A stretch of DNA of 64,000 nt from Silvimonas soli (GTDB lineage Bacteria; Pseudomonadota; Gammaproteobacteria; Burkholderiales; Chitinibacteraceae). Below the pieces are notes generated by a model. That model searched no databases, had not been told where the DNA came from, and worked only from the letters and a program-made list of their open reading frames with translations. The translations under genes were made by a program, and so were the position numbers. Shown here piece by piece: positions 1 through 8,169 of the stretch. Each line of letters begins with the position of its first letter. Position 1 is the stretch's first letter. The stretch lies in NCBI RefSeq assembly GCF_030035605.1, contig NZ_CP106736.1:1984001-2048000 (forward strand). The letters run 5' to 3'.

Positions 1-217
1 TGCCCGGCAAATGGGCGGCGCCACCAGCACCGGCAATGATGCATTTCAGCCCGCGCGACCTGGCGGTTTCTGCGTATTCAAACATCAGATCCGGCGTACG
101 GTGCGCCGAGACCACTTTGCATTCAAACTCGATGCCAAATGCTTTGAGCTGCTCGGCGGCCTGACGCATGACGTCCCAGTCGCTATTGCTGCCCATGACT
201 ACGCCAACTTGCGCCAT
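1..217 (-). CDS. purE: N5-carboxyaminoimidazole ribonucleotide mutase PurE (3' end outside window)
   Basis: The first 72 codons of a minus-strand gene are present, starting at the ATG whose complement lies at 215-217; the rest is beyond the left edge. The translation begins MAQVGVVMGSNSDW and contains SAHRTP and the glycine-rich AGAGGAAHLPG, the hallmark nucleotide and active-site loops of class I PurE. PurE converts N5-CAIR to CAIR in cytoplasmic de novo purine synthesis and normally works with PurK, which is expected downstream, outside the window. The gene is preceded by a 340-bp gap that holds a candidate small RNA on the other strand. The ribosome site is weak (GTGAGTG about 8 nt upstream). 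The family assignment is secure. Confidence 0.95.
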   Translation of the reverse strand, partial: MAQVGVVMGSNSDWDVMRQAAEQLKAFGIEFECKVVSAHRTPDLMFEYAETARSRGLKCIIAGAGGAAHLPG

Positions 218-389
218 GCGATATCACTCACGGGAAAAACACCAAATCTTACCGAAGAAAGGGGGCATGCTGCCAATTGCCATTGGTCAGTGTGCGCTGA
301 AATACGCAATAAAAGACAGCAAGCCGGGGCGAGAAACCAAAAATCACAATTTTATTAAACAGTCAATAATTAGATCGCGATAATGACCG

Positions 390-498
390 TCGGTGCAGGC
401 AAGCAGAGGATTCGTATTGCGCGACGTGTTACCACGCCGCGCGGTTTCGTTTCCATCCTCTGTTTATAACGCCGCCTCGATAGGTCGGCGTTTTTTTT
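390..498 (+). ncRNA. Candidate small structured RNA between purE and ndh
   Basis: No coding frame is convincing in 218-558, but the plus strand shows an ordered set of signals. There is a promoter-like pair TTAAAC (355-360) and GATAAT (379-384) with an 18-bp spacer. An 8-bp perfect outer stem follows (CAGAGGAT 404-411 with ATCCTCTG 455-462), enclosing a GCGCG-CGTG hairpin (419-428 with 433-442). A strong intrinsic terminator ends it at 468-498. The predicted transcript is about 110 nt and lies convergent to ndh. It does not match a family I can name and is shorter than typical 6S RNA. The hairpin pairs slightly better on the minus strand (G-U instead of A-C), so an ndh 3'-UTR structure is the alternative. 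Function unknown; inference from structure only. Confidence 0.35.
468..498 (+). terminator. Rho-independent terminator
   Basis: The stem AACGCCGCC (468-476) pairs with GGTCGGCGTT (483-492) with one bulged base, followed by eight T residues (491-498). The T-run makes it a plus-strand terminator, yet no plus-strand gene precedes it. That is the main reason to suspect a small RNA here. Confidence 0.75.
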
Positions 499-558
499 GC
501 CTGTACCAAACGCGAGTGGCTTCTGACAGCCCAACGCGATATGGCACACGCCCACTAC

Positions 559-1881
559 TTAGTGCAGCTTGAGCGCCGGGTTGGCGATACGGCGCAGCTT
601 GTCACCCAGATACAGCAGAGTAGCCATAAACCAGCCGTGCAAGGCGGCCTGGTGCATGCGGTACAGCGAAGAGTAAATCAACTTGGCGCCCAGCCCTTCC
701 ACGTAATAATCGCGCTTGGGCCCGACCACCGCTGCCAGGCTGCCCACCGCCGTGCTCTTGCCCAGCGACACCATGATGCCCTGCGGCTTGAAGCGGAACG
801 GCGCCACTTCGCGTCCTTCAAAATATTGCTCCAGCATTTGTGCCAGCCAGCGCGCCTGCTGGTGAGCCACTTGCGCCGTCGCGTTCAGCGGCGGACCACC
901 TTCACCGTCGGTCGCAAACGCGCAATCGCCAATGGCAAAGATATGTTTGTCGGTCACGGTTTGCATGACCGAAGTCACTTCGATCTGCCCGTTGCGATTG
1001 GTTTGCAGGCCCAGCGTCGATAACCACGGCGCAGCCTTCACCCCGGCGGCCCAGACAATGATGTCCGACGGAATGATCCGGCCATCGGCCAGCGACACGC
1101 TATCGGGGTTCACTTGCGCCACTTTGCTGTTGGTGAGCACCGAAATATGACGGCGCTCCAGCTCAGTCGTGGCATATAAAGACAGCGATTCCGGCGCACC
1201 CGACAAAATACGCGGCGCAGCTTCAATGATGTTGATGCGCAGTTGGGCCGGGGCCAGATGCGAGCCGTAGTTATGCGCTTCCGTCACCGCGTGATGAATC
1301 TCCGCCGCCAATTCCACACCGGTTGGGCCTGCACCAATAATGGAGATCCGCAGCTCGCGCAGTGGGTCGTTGGCGGTACCAACAATAAACGACTGGCCCA
1401 AAATGCGTTTGCGCAGGCGGTCGGCTTCGGTCGGGGTATTCAGTTGCATGCAGTTTTCCTGCACTCCTGGTGTACCAAAGTCATTACAGATGGCGCCCAC
1501 CGCCAGAACCAGCGTGTCGTAGGGGATCAAGCGTGGGCCGGTCAGCACCGTGCCATCGTCCTCATCGCGCACCGCATCCAGCCGGATGGTTTTCTCTTCC
1601 CGATCCAGATCGCTCATGAAGCCGAATTCAAACTCATAACCGTGGCGATGAGCGTGCGCGAAGTAATTCACTTCATCCTCGCCGGTATTGAGCGCGCCGG
1701 TTGCGACCTCATGCAGCAGCGGTTTCCAGATATGCGTCGGCGATCCATCTACCAGCGTCACCTTGGCCTTATGCGTGCGGCCCAGGTTGTGGCCAAGCCG
1801 GGTTGCCAACTCCAGTCCGCCTGCACCTCCACCAACAATGACAATACGATGCGGCTTTCCTGGTTCTGTAGCGATGCTCAT
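559..1881 (-). CDS. ndh: Type II NADH dehydrogenase (NADH:quinone oxidoreductase)
   Basis: This 440-residue flavoprotein transfers electrons from NADH to quinone without pumping protons and acts on the cytoplasmic face of the inner membrane. The N-terminal FAD-binding Rossmann motif VGGGAGG spans residues 16-22. A second dinucleotide-binding motif, IGAGPTGVELAAE, lies near residue 180. The AIGDCA motif near residue 305 contacts FAD. The C-terminal stretch (about 400-440) is hydrophobic/amphipathic, as expected for the membrane anchor. The length matches E. coli Ndh (434 aa). The start is supported by GGGGAA 5-10 nt upstream. It has a long 5' gap facing a divergent nuclease gene and appears monocistronic. 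Confidence 0.93.
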   Translation of the reverse strand: MSIATEPGKPHRIVIVGGGAGGLELATRLGHNLGRTHKAKVTLVDGSPTHIWKPLLHEVATGALNTGEDEVNYFAHAHRHGYEFEFGFMSDLDREEKTIRLDAVRDEDDGTVLTGPRLIPYDTLVLAVGAICNDFGTPGVQENCMQLNTPTEADRLRKRILGQSFIVGTANDPLRELRISIIGAGPTGVELAAEIHHAVTEAHNYGSHLAPAQLRINIIEAAPRILSGAPESLSLYATTELERRHISVLTNSKVAQVNPDSVSLADGRIIPSDIIVWAAGVKAAPWLSTLGLQTNRNGQIEVTSVMQTVTDKHIFAIGDCAFATDGEGGPPLNATAQVAHQQARWLAQMLEQYFEGREVAPFRFKPQGIMVSLGKSTAVGSLAAVVGPKRDYYVEGLGAKLIYSSLYRMHQAALHGWFMATLLYLGDKLRRIANPALKLH

Positions 1882-2165
1882 GGTGTTCCCCGAATCTTCA
1901 ATATAAGTAGCGAATCTGGTATCAAGCGGTGCGCTGGCCGGTTACGCAACGCAGTCAGTTGCCGGGCAACGGCAAGCTCAAGCGGCGACTTTCTGGACAC
2001 CCGGCCCACGGCTTTTGGCAATTTCAAGCCCAATGGTTAACTTTTGGCGTAATTTCACACGAATAACCGGAGAATGCCTGCCAAATACCTTGCTTGAAAA
2101 CAAAAAAATTACGTAGCCAACAGCGTTCTAATTACAAGTTTGCACAATCCCTTGCGAACATTTAT

Positions 2166-3074
2166 ATGAGAACAAGCAAGAAACACCGCCCCTTCCCCTG
2201 GCTACTTGCTTTGGCCAGCTTGGTGCTTTGTCTTGTAAACCAGCCGGCCCTGGCGTGGGGAGCCCAGGGCCACCGCATTACCGGACTGGCCGCATGGAAG
2301 CTGCTTACGCCACAGAGCCGGGCTGCGGTACGTGACCTGCTGGGCACCGACAATCTGGCTGATGCCACAACCTGGCTGGATCGTAACCGCGCCGCTCTCG
2401 CCCTTAGTCACCCGGGCTCCGCCCAGTGGCATTACGACGACATCCCTCTTTGTAGCACCGCTGATTACAGTAGCTACTGTCCGAACGGCCAATGCGCGAC
2501 TGATACCTTGCGCCGCGAGTCCGCTACTTTGAGTGATTCCGCAGCCACGCGCGAGGCGAAACAACTCGCTTTGCGCATTGTCATTCACCTGGCCGCCGAT
2601 ATAAGCCAACCGCTGCACGCGGCCAATAATGCCGATCGTGGTGGCAATGACGAACAAGTGATCTTTGCGGGTCGCCCGACCAATCTGCATGCCTTATGGG
2701 ACAGCGTCATGCTCAAGCGGCTATTGCGTGGCACCAGTGAAGCTGCTTTTGCCGATCAATTGTTAAGTGATTTCGCGCCGCAACTGGCCGCATGGGCAGC
2801 GGGTACGCCCCAAGACTGGGCCGATGAATCCAACGCTCTGGCACGCGCACTGGCGTATGGCGAGTTGCCTGGCGGGTTCACTTGTCCGCAGCGCACCGCT
2901 GGCGTGACGATTGATGTGCCGCTGGCCTACGCCGACGCCATGGCCCCCGTTTTGCGGCACCAGTTGGCTAAAAGCGCTGCGAGAATTGCCAGCATTCTGA
3001 ATCAGGCCTTTGCTGTTTACCGGGGCGGCGACTCCGACAGTCAAGGCAACTTGCCTGCGAGCGGCTATCGTTAA
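2166..3074 (+). CDS. Secreted S1/P1-type nuclease
   Basis: This protein of about 302 residues has a clear Sec signal peptide (RTSKKHR, hydrophobic core, cleavage after ALA at residue 30). The predicted mature protein starts with Trp31, followed by GAQGHRITG. S1/P1 zinc nucleases use the mature N-terminal Trp as a metal ligand, so the cleavage site fits the family. Further metal-binding motifs are HYDDIP, HLAADISQPLHA and NLHALWD. It should hydrolyse single-stranded DNA/RNA or 3'-nucleotides in the periplasm or outside the cell. The ATG at 2166 is preferred over the in-frame TTG at 2094 because it places the signal peptide at the N-terminus. The ribosome site is weak. No operon partner. Confidence 0.88.
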   Translation: MRTSKKHRPFPWLLALASLVLCLVNQPALAWGAQGHRITGLAAWKLLTPQSRAAVRDLLGTDNLADATTWLDRNRAALALSHPGSAQWHYDDIPLCSTADYSSYCPNGQCATDTLRRESATLSDSAATREAKQLALRIVIHLAADISQPLHAANNADRGGNDEQVIFAGRPTNLHALWDSVMLKRLLRGTSEAAFADQLLSDFAPQLAAWAAGTPQDWADESNALARALAYGELPGGFTCPQRTAGVTIDVPLAYADAMAPVLRHQLAKSAARIASILNQAFAVYRGGDSDSQGNLPASGYR

Positions 3075-3171
3075 AGCTGGCGGCAAACGACTAACGCAAA
3101 ACAGGCAAAATTGCCACGCAGCCCGCACCAATCATGGGCCTGCGCCACTTGTCGAAAATCATTTGTAGCTA

Positions 3172-3200
3172 TCGACAGTAAAAAAAAACCTGTGTATGGT
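3172..3200 (+). promoter_or_regulatory. Promoter of the cold-shock gene with long leader
   Basis: A -35-like TCGACA (3172-3177) and a -10-like TATGGT (3195-3200) are separated by exactly 17 bp, the spacer being A-rich. A start near 3207 would give a leader of about 145 nt before the cold-shock ATG at 3351. Long structured leaders are typical of cspA-type genes. Inferred from consensus only. Confidence 0.45.
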
Positions 3201-3350
3201 GCGGCCTTGCACTTCTCGATTCAGCATGACCACGGTTTACCCTGCTTTGCCCTTGTAGGCGTTTTGCCAGAGTTTCCGGTACGTTTCCTGATCGTATGCA
3301 CCACCGGGCTTTCAGCCCATTTTTAAAAAATTGTTTCAAAGGAACGTAGC

Positions 3351-3560
3351 ATGTCTACTACTACCGGTACTGTTAAATGGTTTAACGACACCAAGGGCTT
3401 CGGCTTCATCACCCCTGATAACGGCGGCGACGACCTGTTCGCGCACTTCTCCGAAATCACCGGTCAAGGCTTCAAGACGCTGAAAGAAAACCAGCGCGTT
3501 GAGTTCGAAGTAAAGAACGGCCCTAAGGGTCTGCAAGCTGGTGCCATCCGCGCCATCTAA
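3351..3560 (+). CDS. Cold-shock protein, CspA family
   Basis: This 69-residue single cold-shock domain protein has RNP1 (KGFGFI, residues 15-20) and RNP2 (DLFAHF, 28-33), which bind single-stranded RNA/DNA. Such proteins act as RNA chaperones in the cytoplasm and may be cold-induced or constitutive. The start is supported by AAGGAAC 8 nt upstream. It is monocistronic, with its own promoter, a leader of about 145 nt and a strong terminator 24 bp after the stop. I cannot tell which csp paralogue it is. Confidence 0.95.
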   Translation: MSTTTGTVKWFNDTKGFGFITPDNGGDDLFAHFSEITGQGFKTLKENQRVEFEVKNGPKGLQAGAIRAI

Positions 3561-3583
3561 TCCTTCCGATTAGATTTGCTTGA

Positions 3584-3613
3584 AAAAAAACCGCAGCTTG
3601 CTGCGGTTTTTTT
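3584..3613 (+). terminator. Rho-independent terminator of the cold-shock gene
   Basis: The stem CCGCAG-CTTG-CTGCGG (3591-3606) is flanked by an A-run and followed by seven T residues. Confidence 0.9.
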
Positions 3614-3973
3614 ATTGCCCCTGCCGGCCCAGCCCTGCACCGAGCTATGCTCCTTGGCCCCCGAAAGTTGCTCAAGCCGTTGATCAGCATCTGCGGTGAC
3701 ACGCAGATCTTGATCATCCGCCCCCACAAGTCGGTTACGCCCAGCAAGTGTAAAACCGTACTAATGTATGAAAACGCATTCAATTCTTCATGCACTACGT
3801 ACAAAAAAAGAACTAAAACTACACGATTATGACAAAAACATGATTGTTGGGTGACGTAAAAGAAATCATTATTTTACATTTAATCATTTAAAAACAATAA
3901 TATAAATACAATCAATGCCACTCTAGAGCACCGACCGCCATGTAGTTGTTGCGTGTACATTCCGTAAATAATT

Positions 3974-4005
3974 ACTACGTAGTATAACTACGAAACAGTT
4001 ATACT
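3974..4005 (+). promoter_or_regulatory. Palindromic operator-like region upstream of the 66-residue protein
   Basis: A perfect 10-bp palindrome ACTACGTAGT (3974-3983) overlaps a perfect inverted repeat AGTATAACT (3981-3989)/AGTTATACT (3997-4005) with a 7-bp gap. It sits 40-70 bp before the start of the next gene and contains -10-like hexamers (TATAAC, TATACT). The surrounding 3780-4020 is markedly AT-rich compared with the window and holds no gene. This could be a repressor operator or an mRNA hairpin in the leader; which is unknown. Confidence 0.45.
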
Positions 4006-4046
4006 GACGTCATCAAAATTCAATCAGTTCTCTGGAGAGAAACATC

Positions 4047-4247
4047 ATGGCAATCAGCATCCCTTTCTTCGGCAAGTCCGCACAATTTGAACGCAACACC
4101 CGCGTGAACCGCGTAGCGACCGTCAGCAAGCCAGAAGCAGTTGATGGCATCGTGATGTTCCAGAAGGGTAACAAGGCCAAAGTGTGCTGGGGCCCGGGCA
4201 ACCAGAGCGTTGAGTCCGTACGCGACCTGACCCTGATCGTTGAGTAA
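4047..4247 (+). CDS. Small protein of unknown function (66 aa)
   Basis: This short soluble protein has no signal peptide and no membrane segment. It is rich in Val and Lys (KNRVATV-type strands, then a WGPGNQSV turn), suggesting a small beta-fold. I do not recognise the family. It is likely a real gene: SD-like GGAGAG lies 8-13 nt before the ATG, an operator-like palindrome lies upstream, and a strong terminator follows 45 bp after the stop, so it forms a complete single-gene unit. Its upstream DNA is AT-rich, unlike its neighbours. It lies convergent to def. Confidence 0.6.
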   Translation: MAISIPFFGKSAQFERNTRVNRVATVSKPEAVDGIVMFQKGNKAKVCWGPGNQSVESVRDLTLIVE

Positions 4248-4290
4248 TTATTGTTGAGGCAAACGCCCGGCACCGTGTGGTGACGCGCAA

Positions 4291-4320
4291 TAAAAAGCCC
4301 TGCAGCTGCAGGGCTTTTTT
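4291..4320. terminator. Bidirectional intrinsic terminator
   Basis: The self-complementary stem AAAGCCCTGCAGCTGCAGGGCTTT (roughly 4294-4317) has A- and T-runs on either side. It can end both the 66-aa gene (plus) and def (minus). Confidence 0.88.
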
Positions 4321-4356
4321 GTTTTCGGCGTTGAGCATTGTCGCAACACCGTTCAA

Positions 4357-4893
4357 TCAATCATCCGGCGCATCGGTCAGATCCGGAAACAATACGTCCA
4401 GAAAACCAAAGCGCGTCATGTCCCGGATACGCTGCGGGTACAACACACCCCACAGATGATCACATTCATGCTGCACCACGCGGGCGTGGAAGCCTTCGGC
4501 AATGCGGTCGATGGCGTGACCGTGCTGATCAAACCCTTGATAGCGGATGCGGGTATAACGTGGCACTTCACCACGCAACCCCGGCACCGACAAGCAACCT
4601 TCCCAGCCAGACTCTTCCTCATCGCTCAGCGGCGTAATCACCGGATTAATCAGAATGGTTTGCGGCACCGGCTTGGCGTCGGGGTAACGCGGGCTGGCTT
4701 CAAAACCAAAAATCACCACCTGCAAGTTAACGCCAATCTGCGGGGCGGCGATGCCCACGCCGTTATAGGCATGCATGGTGTCGAACAGGTCTTCGATCAA
4801 CATATCCAGTTCAGGGGTATCAAAGGCCGCAACCGGCAGCGATGGCTCCTGCAGGCTCGGCGTTCCCATTTTCAGCACCGTACGTACGGTCAT
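4357..4893 (-). CDS. def: Peptide deformylase
   Basis: This 178-residue Fe/Zn enzyme removes the formyl group from the N-terminal methionine of new proteins. All three family motifs are present: GVGIAAPQIG (motif I), EGCLSVP (motif II, metal Cys) and QHECDH (motif III, two metal His and the catalytic Glu). An upstream in-frame extension to 5061 exists, but the family N-terminus (MTVRTVLKMGTP) and a GGAG site 8-10 nt before the ATG fix the start at 4893. The gene is not followed by fmt as in many bacteria, so this may be a second, stand-alone deformylase. It is divergent from the HugZ-like gene. Confidence 0.94.
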   Translation of the reverse strand: MTVRTVLKMGTPSLQEPSLPVAAFDTPELDMLIEDLFDTMHAYNGVGIAAPQIGVNLQVVIFGFEASPRYPDAKPVPQTILINPVITPLSDEEESGWEGCLSVPGLRGEVPRYTRIRYQGFDQHGHAIDRIAEGFHARVVQHECDHLWGVLYPQRIRDMTRFGFLDVLFPDLTDAPDD

Positions 4894-5011
4894 TTTCAGT
4901 TGCTCCAGCCCGCTGGGCTCACAAAGTGTGCAGATTGCGGTCCCATAAAAAGGACGCGCGGCGGCGGCTGCCGCTACAATCGACATATTCCCAAAACAAT
5001 AGCTGGCTGTC

Positions 5012-5674
5012 ATGTCCCATGCCGCGAACGCGGTCCCCGAGTGGGTGCCGTCGGCCCGCAAGTTATTACGCCGCAGTCGCGAAGGCGCGCTGGCAACGCA
5101 ATCAGCCCAGCTGGCCGGGTTTCCGTATGCGTCCTGGCTGCCCTACGCCTGCGATGAAACGGCCAGTCCACTGTTTGTGATCAGTCGTCTGGCTGAACAT
5201 ACCCAGAACCTCCTGACCGATGGCCGGTCCAGTCTGCTGGTATATGACAGCACCGACGACGCCGTTGCTGCCGAACGTGTCACGCTGGTCGGCATTGCGC
5301 GGCCGGTTGCCGCCACGCCCTTGCTTATGGCTCGACTCCAGCGGTATCAGCCACAGGCAGCGCAATTTCTGGCGTTGGGGGACTTTTCGGTCTGGCGCTT
5401 GCAGGTAGACGTTCTACGCTACATTGCCGGATTCGGGCGCATGGGCTGGAGCAACAGCGAACAGTGGCAAGCCGCACCGGTTTTATCGCTGGAAGACGAA
5501 CACGCGCTGTTGAGTGAACTGGCCCCACAAAGTGAGGTATCACTCATCGGCGTAGATTTTGACGGGATGGATGTCCACCGCAATGGCAGGTTCATCCGTT
5601 ATGCCTTCGAAACCTGCCCGACCGATATCCCAGCGCTGCGCGAAGCGGTACTCGCCCAACTGCGTGCCGGCTGA
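5012..5674 (+). CDS. HugZ-like heme-utilisation / pyridoxamine-phosphate-oxidase-fold protein
   Basis: This 220-residue cytoplasmic protein has an N-terminal split-barrel flavin-binding domain (about 10-140), with SPLFVISRLAEHTQNL and a YIAGFGRMGW turn. A C-terminal helical/beta domain (about 150-220) resembles the DUF2470-like domain common in HugZ relatives (VGVDFDGMDVHRNG). The family includes heme-degrading HugZ and uncharacterised FMN-binding proteins; which activity applies here is not visible. Divergent from def, the start lacks a strong ribosome site. Family call good, function moderate. Confidence 0.75.
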   Translation: MSHAANAVPEWVPSARKLLRRSREGALATQSAQLAGFPYASWLPYACDETASPLFVISRLAEHTQNLLTDGRSSLLVYDSTDDAVAAERVTLVGIARPVAATPLLMARLQRYQPQAAQFLALGDFSVWRLQVDVLRYIAGFGRMGWSNSEQWQAAPVLSLEDEHALLSELAPQSEVSLIGVDFDGMDVHRNGRFIRYAFETCPTDIPALREAVLAQLRAG

Positions 5675-5729
5675 TCATCGTGGCCAATTTTAATAACGTA
5701 TTAACTGATTAGTGGATTCGGAGTAATCG

Positions 5730-6452
5730 ATGACCCAACGCATTCTGTTCGTTGAGGATGATCTGGAACTGGCCGGTTTGATCGGCGGTTTCCTGAAGAA
5801 CTTTGAATTTGAAGTAGAACACCTGGCTGACGGCAACCACGTGATCGAAAACGTGCGCGCCAATCCGCCCACACTGATTTTGCTGGACCTGATGCTGCCC
5901 GGCAAAGACGGCATGACCATCTGCCGCGAACTGCGCGAGTTCTATACCGGCCCGATTGTGATTCTGACCTCGCTCAATAGCGACATGAACCAGATTCTGG
6001 GGTTTGAGATCGGCGCCACCGACTACGTGGTCAAGACCACGCCGCCGTCGGTACTGGTGGCTCGCATCAAAGCGCATCTGCGTCAGTCCACCGGCACCGT
6101 CACCCCGACCATCAGCGCCGCCAAAGATGACCGCACCACCACCAACTTTGGTCATCTGATCATTGATTCGCGCAACCGCACTGCAACTTACCGCACCGAG
6201 CCGCTGCATCTGTCGACCGGTGACTTTGACTTGTTGTGGGAGCTGGCCAGCCACGCTGGGGAAATCCTCTCGCGCGATCATTTGCTCAAGCGTTTGCGCG
6301 GGATTGAATACGACGGGCTTGATCGCAGTGTGGACGTGGCGATTTCGCGTTTGCGCAAGAAACTGGCAGATGATCCGATCGAGCCACGCAAGATCAAGAC
6401 CATTCGCCATAAAGGCTATTTGTTTGCGACCGACATCTGGTGGCAAGAATAA
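5730..6452 (+). CDS. rstA: OmpR-family response regulator, RstA-like
   Basis: This 240-residue regulator has a receiver domain (1-120) with the acidic pair E9/D10, phospho-acceptor D53 in LLDLMLPGKDG and a TDYVVK switch region. A winged-helix DNA-binding domain follows (about 145-235), ending in SRLRKKL and the RHKGYLF wing. The start has GGAGTAATCG directly upstream. The kinase gene follows after a 189-bp gap. Closest to RstA by length and by the RstB nature of its partner; targets are not visible here. Confidence 0.85.
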   Translation: MTQRILFVEDDLELAGLIGGFLKNFEFEVEHLADGNHVIENVRANPPTLILLDLMLPGKDGMTICRELREFYTGPIVILTSLNSDMNQILGFEIGATDYVVKTTPPSVLVARIKAHLRQSTGTVTPTISAAKDDRTTTNFGHLIIDSRNRTATYRTEPLHLSTGDFDLLWELASHAGEILSRDHLLKRLRGIEYDGLDRSVDVAISRLRKKLADDPIEPRKIKTIRHKGYLFATDIWWQE

Positions 6453-6641
6453 GGCCTGCTGCCAGGAAGTGAACCGGATGCCCCCGGCGCCAGGATCCGA
6501 CCTCACCCGGTCCTGCGCGGGCGTGGCATCCCTGCCGGAGCGCCGTGACTGACCATGTCTGCCCGCCCACGTCGCCATCGCCTGACACGTCTGACTTTAA
6601 CCCTGCGCCGTTCCCGGCGTTCTTTCCCGGCGGGTTTTGCA

Positions 6642-7943
6642 ATGCGCCAGCTTTTTTTGCGTTTCTATCTCACGGTTGTGCTGTGTTTTCTGGCCTCGGC
6701 GTTAATCATCGGCGGCCTGTACAAGCACATGATCGAGCGCATCAACCAGCATTACCTCACCGATATCTTCCAGACCACCATCAGCATTGTGGAAGAAGAA
6801 CTGGGCGATTTGCCGCAATCAATCTGGCATAGCGAAATCAGCCGGCTGCGCGGCAAGCTGCCGGTGCCAGTCGAAATTGAGCAGCTGGATGCCTACACAC
6901 TCAGCCCGCCCAACCGCAAGGCGCTGGCTGATGGCGACATCATTTTGCTGGAAGATGAAGACATCTATCTGCACCGCATTCCGGACACCCAACTGATTGT
7001 CGTGCTGGGACCGGTGCCGTATCTGAACCGGCTGGACAATATTTCCTGGCCCGACATTCTCGGTTTGCTGCTGATGTGCGCGGCGCTGGGCTTGCCCACG
7101 TGGTTATGGCTGCGACCGTTCTATCGTGATTTGCGCTCGCTGATTCGCCAGAGTCGCAAAATGGGCAGCGGTGACTTTCAAGTGCGCGCCGAGCTTTCCG
7201 AGAACTCGCCGCTGTCGACACTGGGCTCCACCTTCAACCGCATGGCGCACGACGTGCAAGAGCTGACCGCCAGCCGCCAGCAAATGATCGACGCCATCTC
7301 GCACGATCTGCGTACACCACTGGCCCGCATGCGTTATCGGCTGGAAGCGCTCAAAGCCGGCGCTGAAACGGACTCGCAAGCCGCAGGTATGGAGCGCGAT
7401 CTGGAACAGATCGATCAGCTGGTCGAAGAATGGCTCACGCTGCGCAAACTGGAACGCTCGCAACTCAAGCTGGAAGTCCAGCCCATTGAAATGCTGCCGT
7501 GGCTGGAGCGCCAGCTGACTGAACTGGCCGTCGGCGGCACGCCGGTGCCACTGGAAAACGCCACCGGTATGCGTGCGCCGCTGATGTCGGCCGATAGCTA
7601 TTATCTGTCGCGCGTGCTGGGTAATCTGATCAGCAACGCCCGCCGCTATGGTGGCGGCAAAATCCAGGTGGTATTGACCTGGTCCGACGGCGTAGCGCGC
7701 CTGATGGTGGACGACAACGGCCCCGGAATTCCCGAAGCAGAACGCGAACGTTTGTTGCAGCCGTTCGAGCGACTGGAAAGCAGCCGCAACCGGACTACGG
7801 GCGGATATGGCCTGGGTTTGGCGATTGTGGCCATGGTCATGCGCGGGCACGGCGGCAATTTGCGCATAGAAACCTCACCGTTGGGCGGGGCTCGCGCCTT
7901 GTTGTTCTGGCCAACGAACATGAAAGACGCCGATAAACTGTAA
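6642..7943 (+). CDS. rstB: Sensor histidine kinase, RstB-like
   Basis: With the start at 6642 (MRQLFLRFYL) the protein is 433 residues, the same length as E. coli RstB, with the same N-terminal pattern. It has a TM segment (about 8-28), a periplasmic domain (about 30-140) and a second TM (about 140-160). Next come HAMP, the phospho-acceptor His221 in ISHDLRTPL, and a C-terminal ATPase with N-, G1- (DDNGPGIP) and G2-type (GGYGLGLAI) boxes. An upstream in-frame ATG at 6555 would add 29 Arg-rich residues before the first TM and is less likely. It is co-directional with rstA and has a hairpin just after the stop. The signal is unknown. Confidence 0.85.
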   Translation: MRQLFLRFYLTVVLCFLASALIIGGLYKHMIERINQHYLTDIFQTTISIVEEELGDLPQSIWHSEISRLRGKLPVPVEIEQLDAYTLSPPNRKALADGDIILLEDEDIYLHRIPDTQLIVVLGPVPYLNRLDNISWPDILGLLLMCAALGLPTWLWLRPFYRDLRSLIRQSRKMGSGDFQVRAELSENSPLSTLGSTFNRMAHDVQELTASRQQMIDAISHDLRTPLARMRYRLEALKAGAETDSQAAGMERDLEQIDQLVEEWLTLRKLERSQLKLEVQPIEMLPWLERQLTELAVGGTPVPLENATGMRAPLMSADSYYLSRVLGNLISNARRYGGGKIQVVLTWSDGVARLMVDDNGPGIPEAERERLLQPFERLESSRNRTTGGYGLGLAIVAMVMRGHGGNLRIETSPLGGARALLFWPTNMKDADKL

Positions 7944-7946
7944 GTT

Positions 7947-7976
7947 AAAGGGCTGATGCCACCCCATCAGCCCTTT
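7947..7976 (+). terminator. Intrinsic terminator-like hairpin after rstB
   Basis: A perfect 12-bp stem AAAGGGCTGATG/CATCAGCCCTTT with a 6-nt loop begins 4 bp after the stop. The T-run is short (TTT), so efficiency is uncertain. Confidence 0.7.
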
Positions 7977-8169
7977 GAATTGTAAGGAAAAACCAGCCCC
8001 ACGCTGGTGCGGCTAATAACAAAAAGAACGATTCATGCACCGCCGAAGTACATTCAGTTACAACACGCAACCATCCCCGCACTGACCGCACGCTCGCAAT
8101 TCTCAATAATCCACTCCAACACGAAACACACGTGTCCCGCATTCCTCAAAATATTGTTGGAGAAACACC

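Noticed and set aside
390..498. 6S RNA as identity of the candidate small RNA
   Set aside because: The predicted transcript is about 110 nt rather than 180 nt and lacks the long bubble between closing stems.
1243..2040. A 265-codon plus-strand frame opposite ndh
   Set aside because: Antisense shadow of ndh extended into the intergenic region; no motif.
4893..5061. N-terminal extension of peptide deformylase
   Set aside because: The extension has no family similarity, while a GGAG site and the typical N-terminus lie at 4893.
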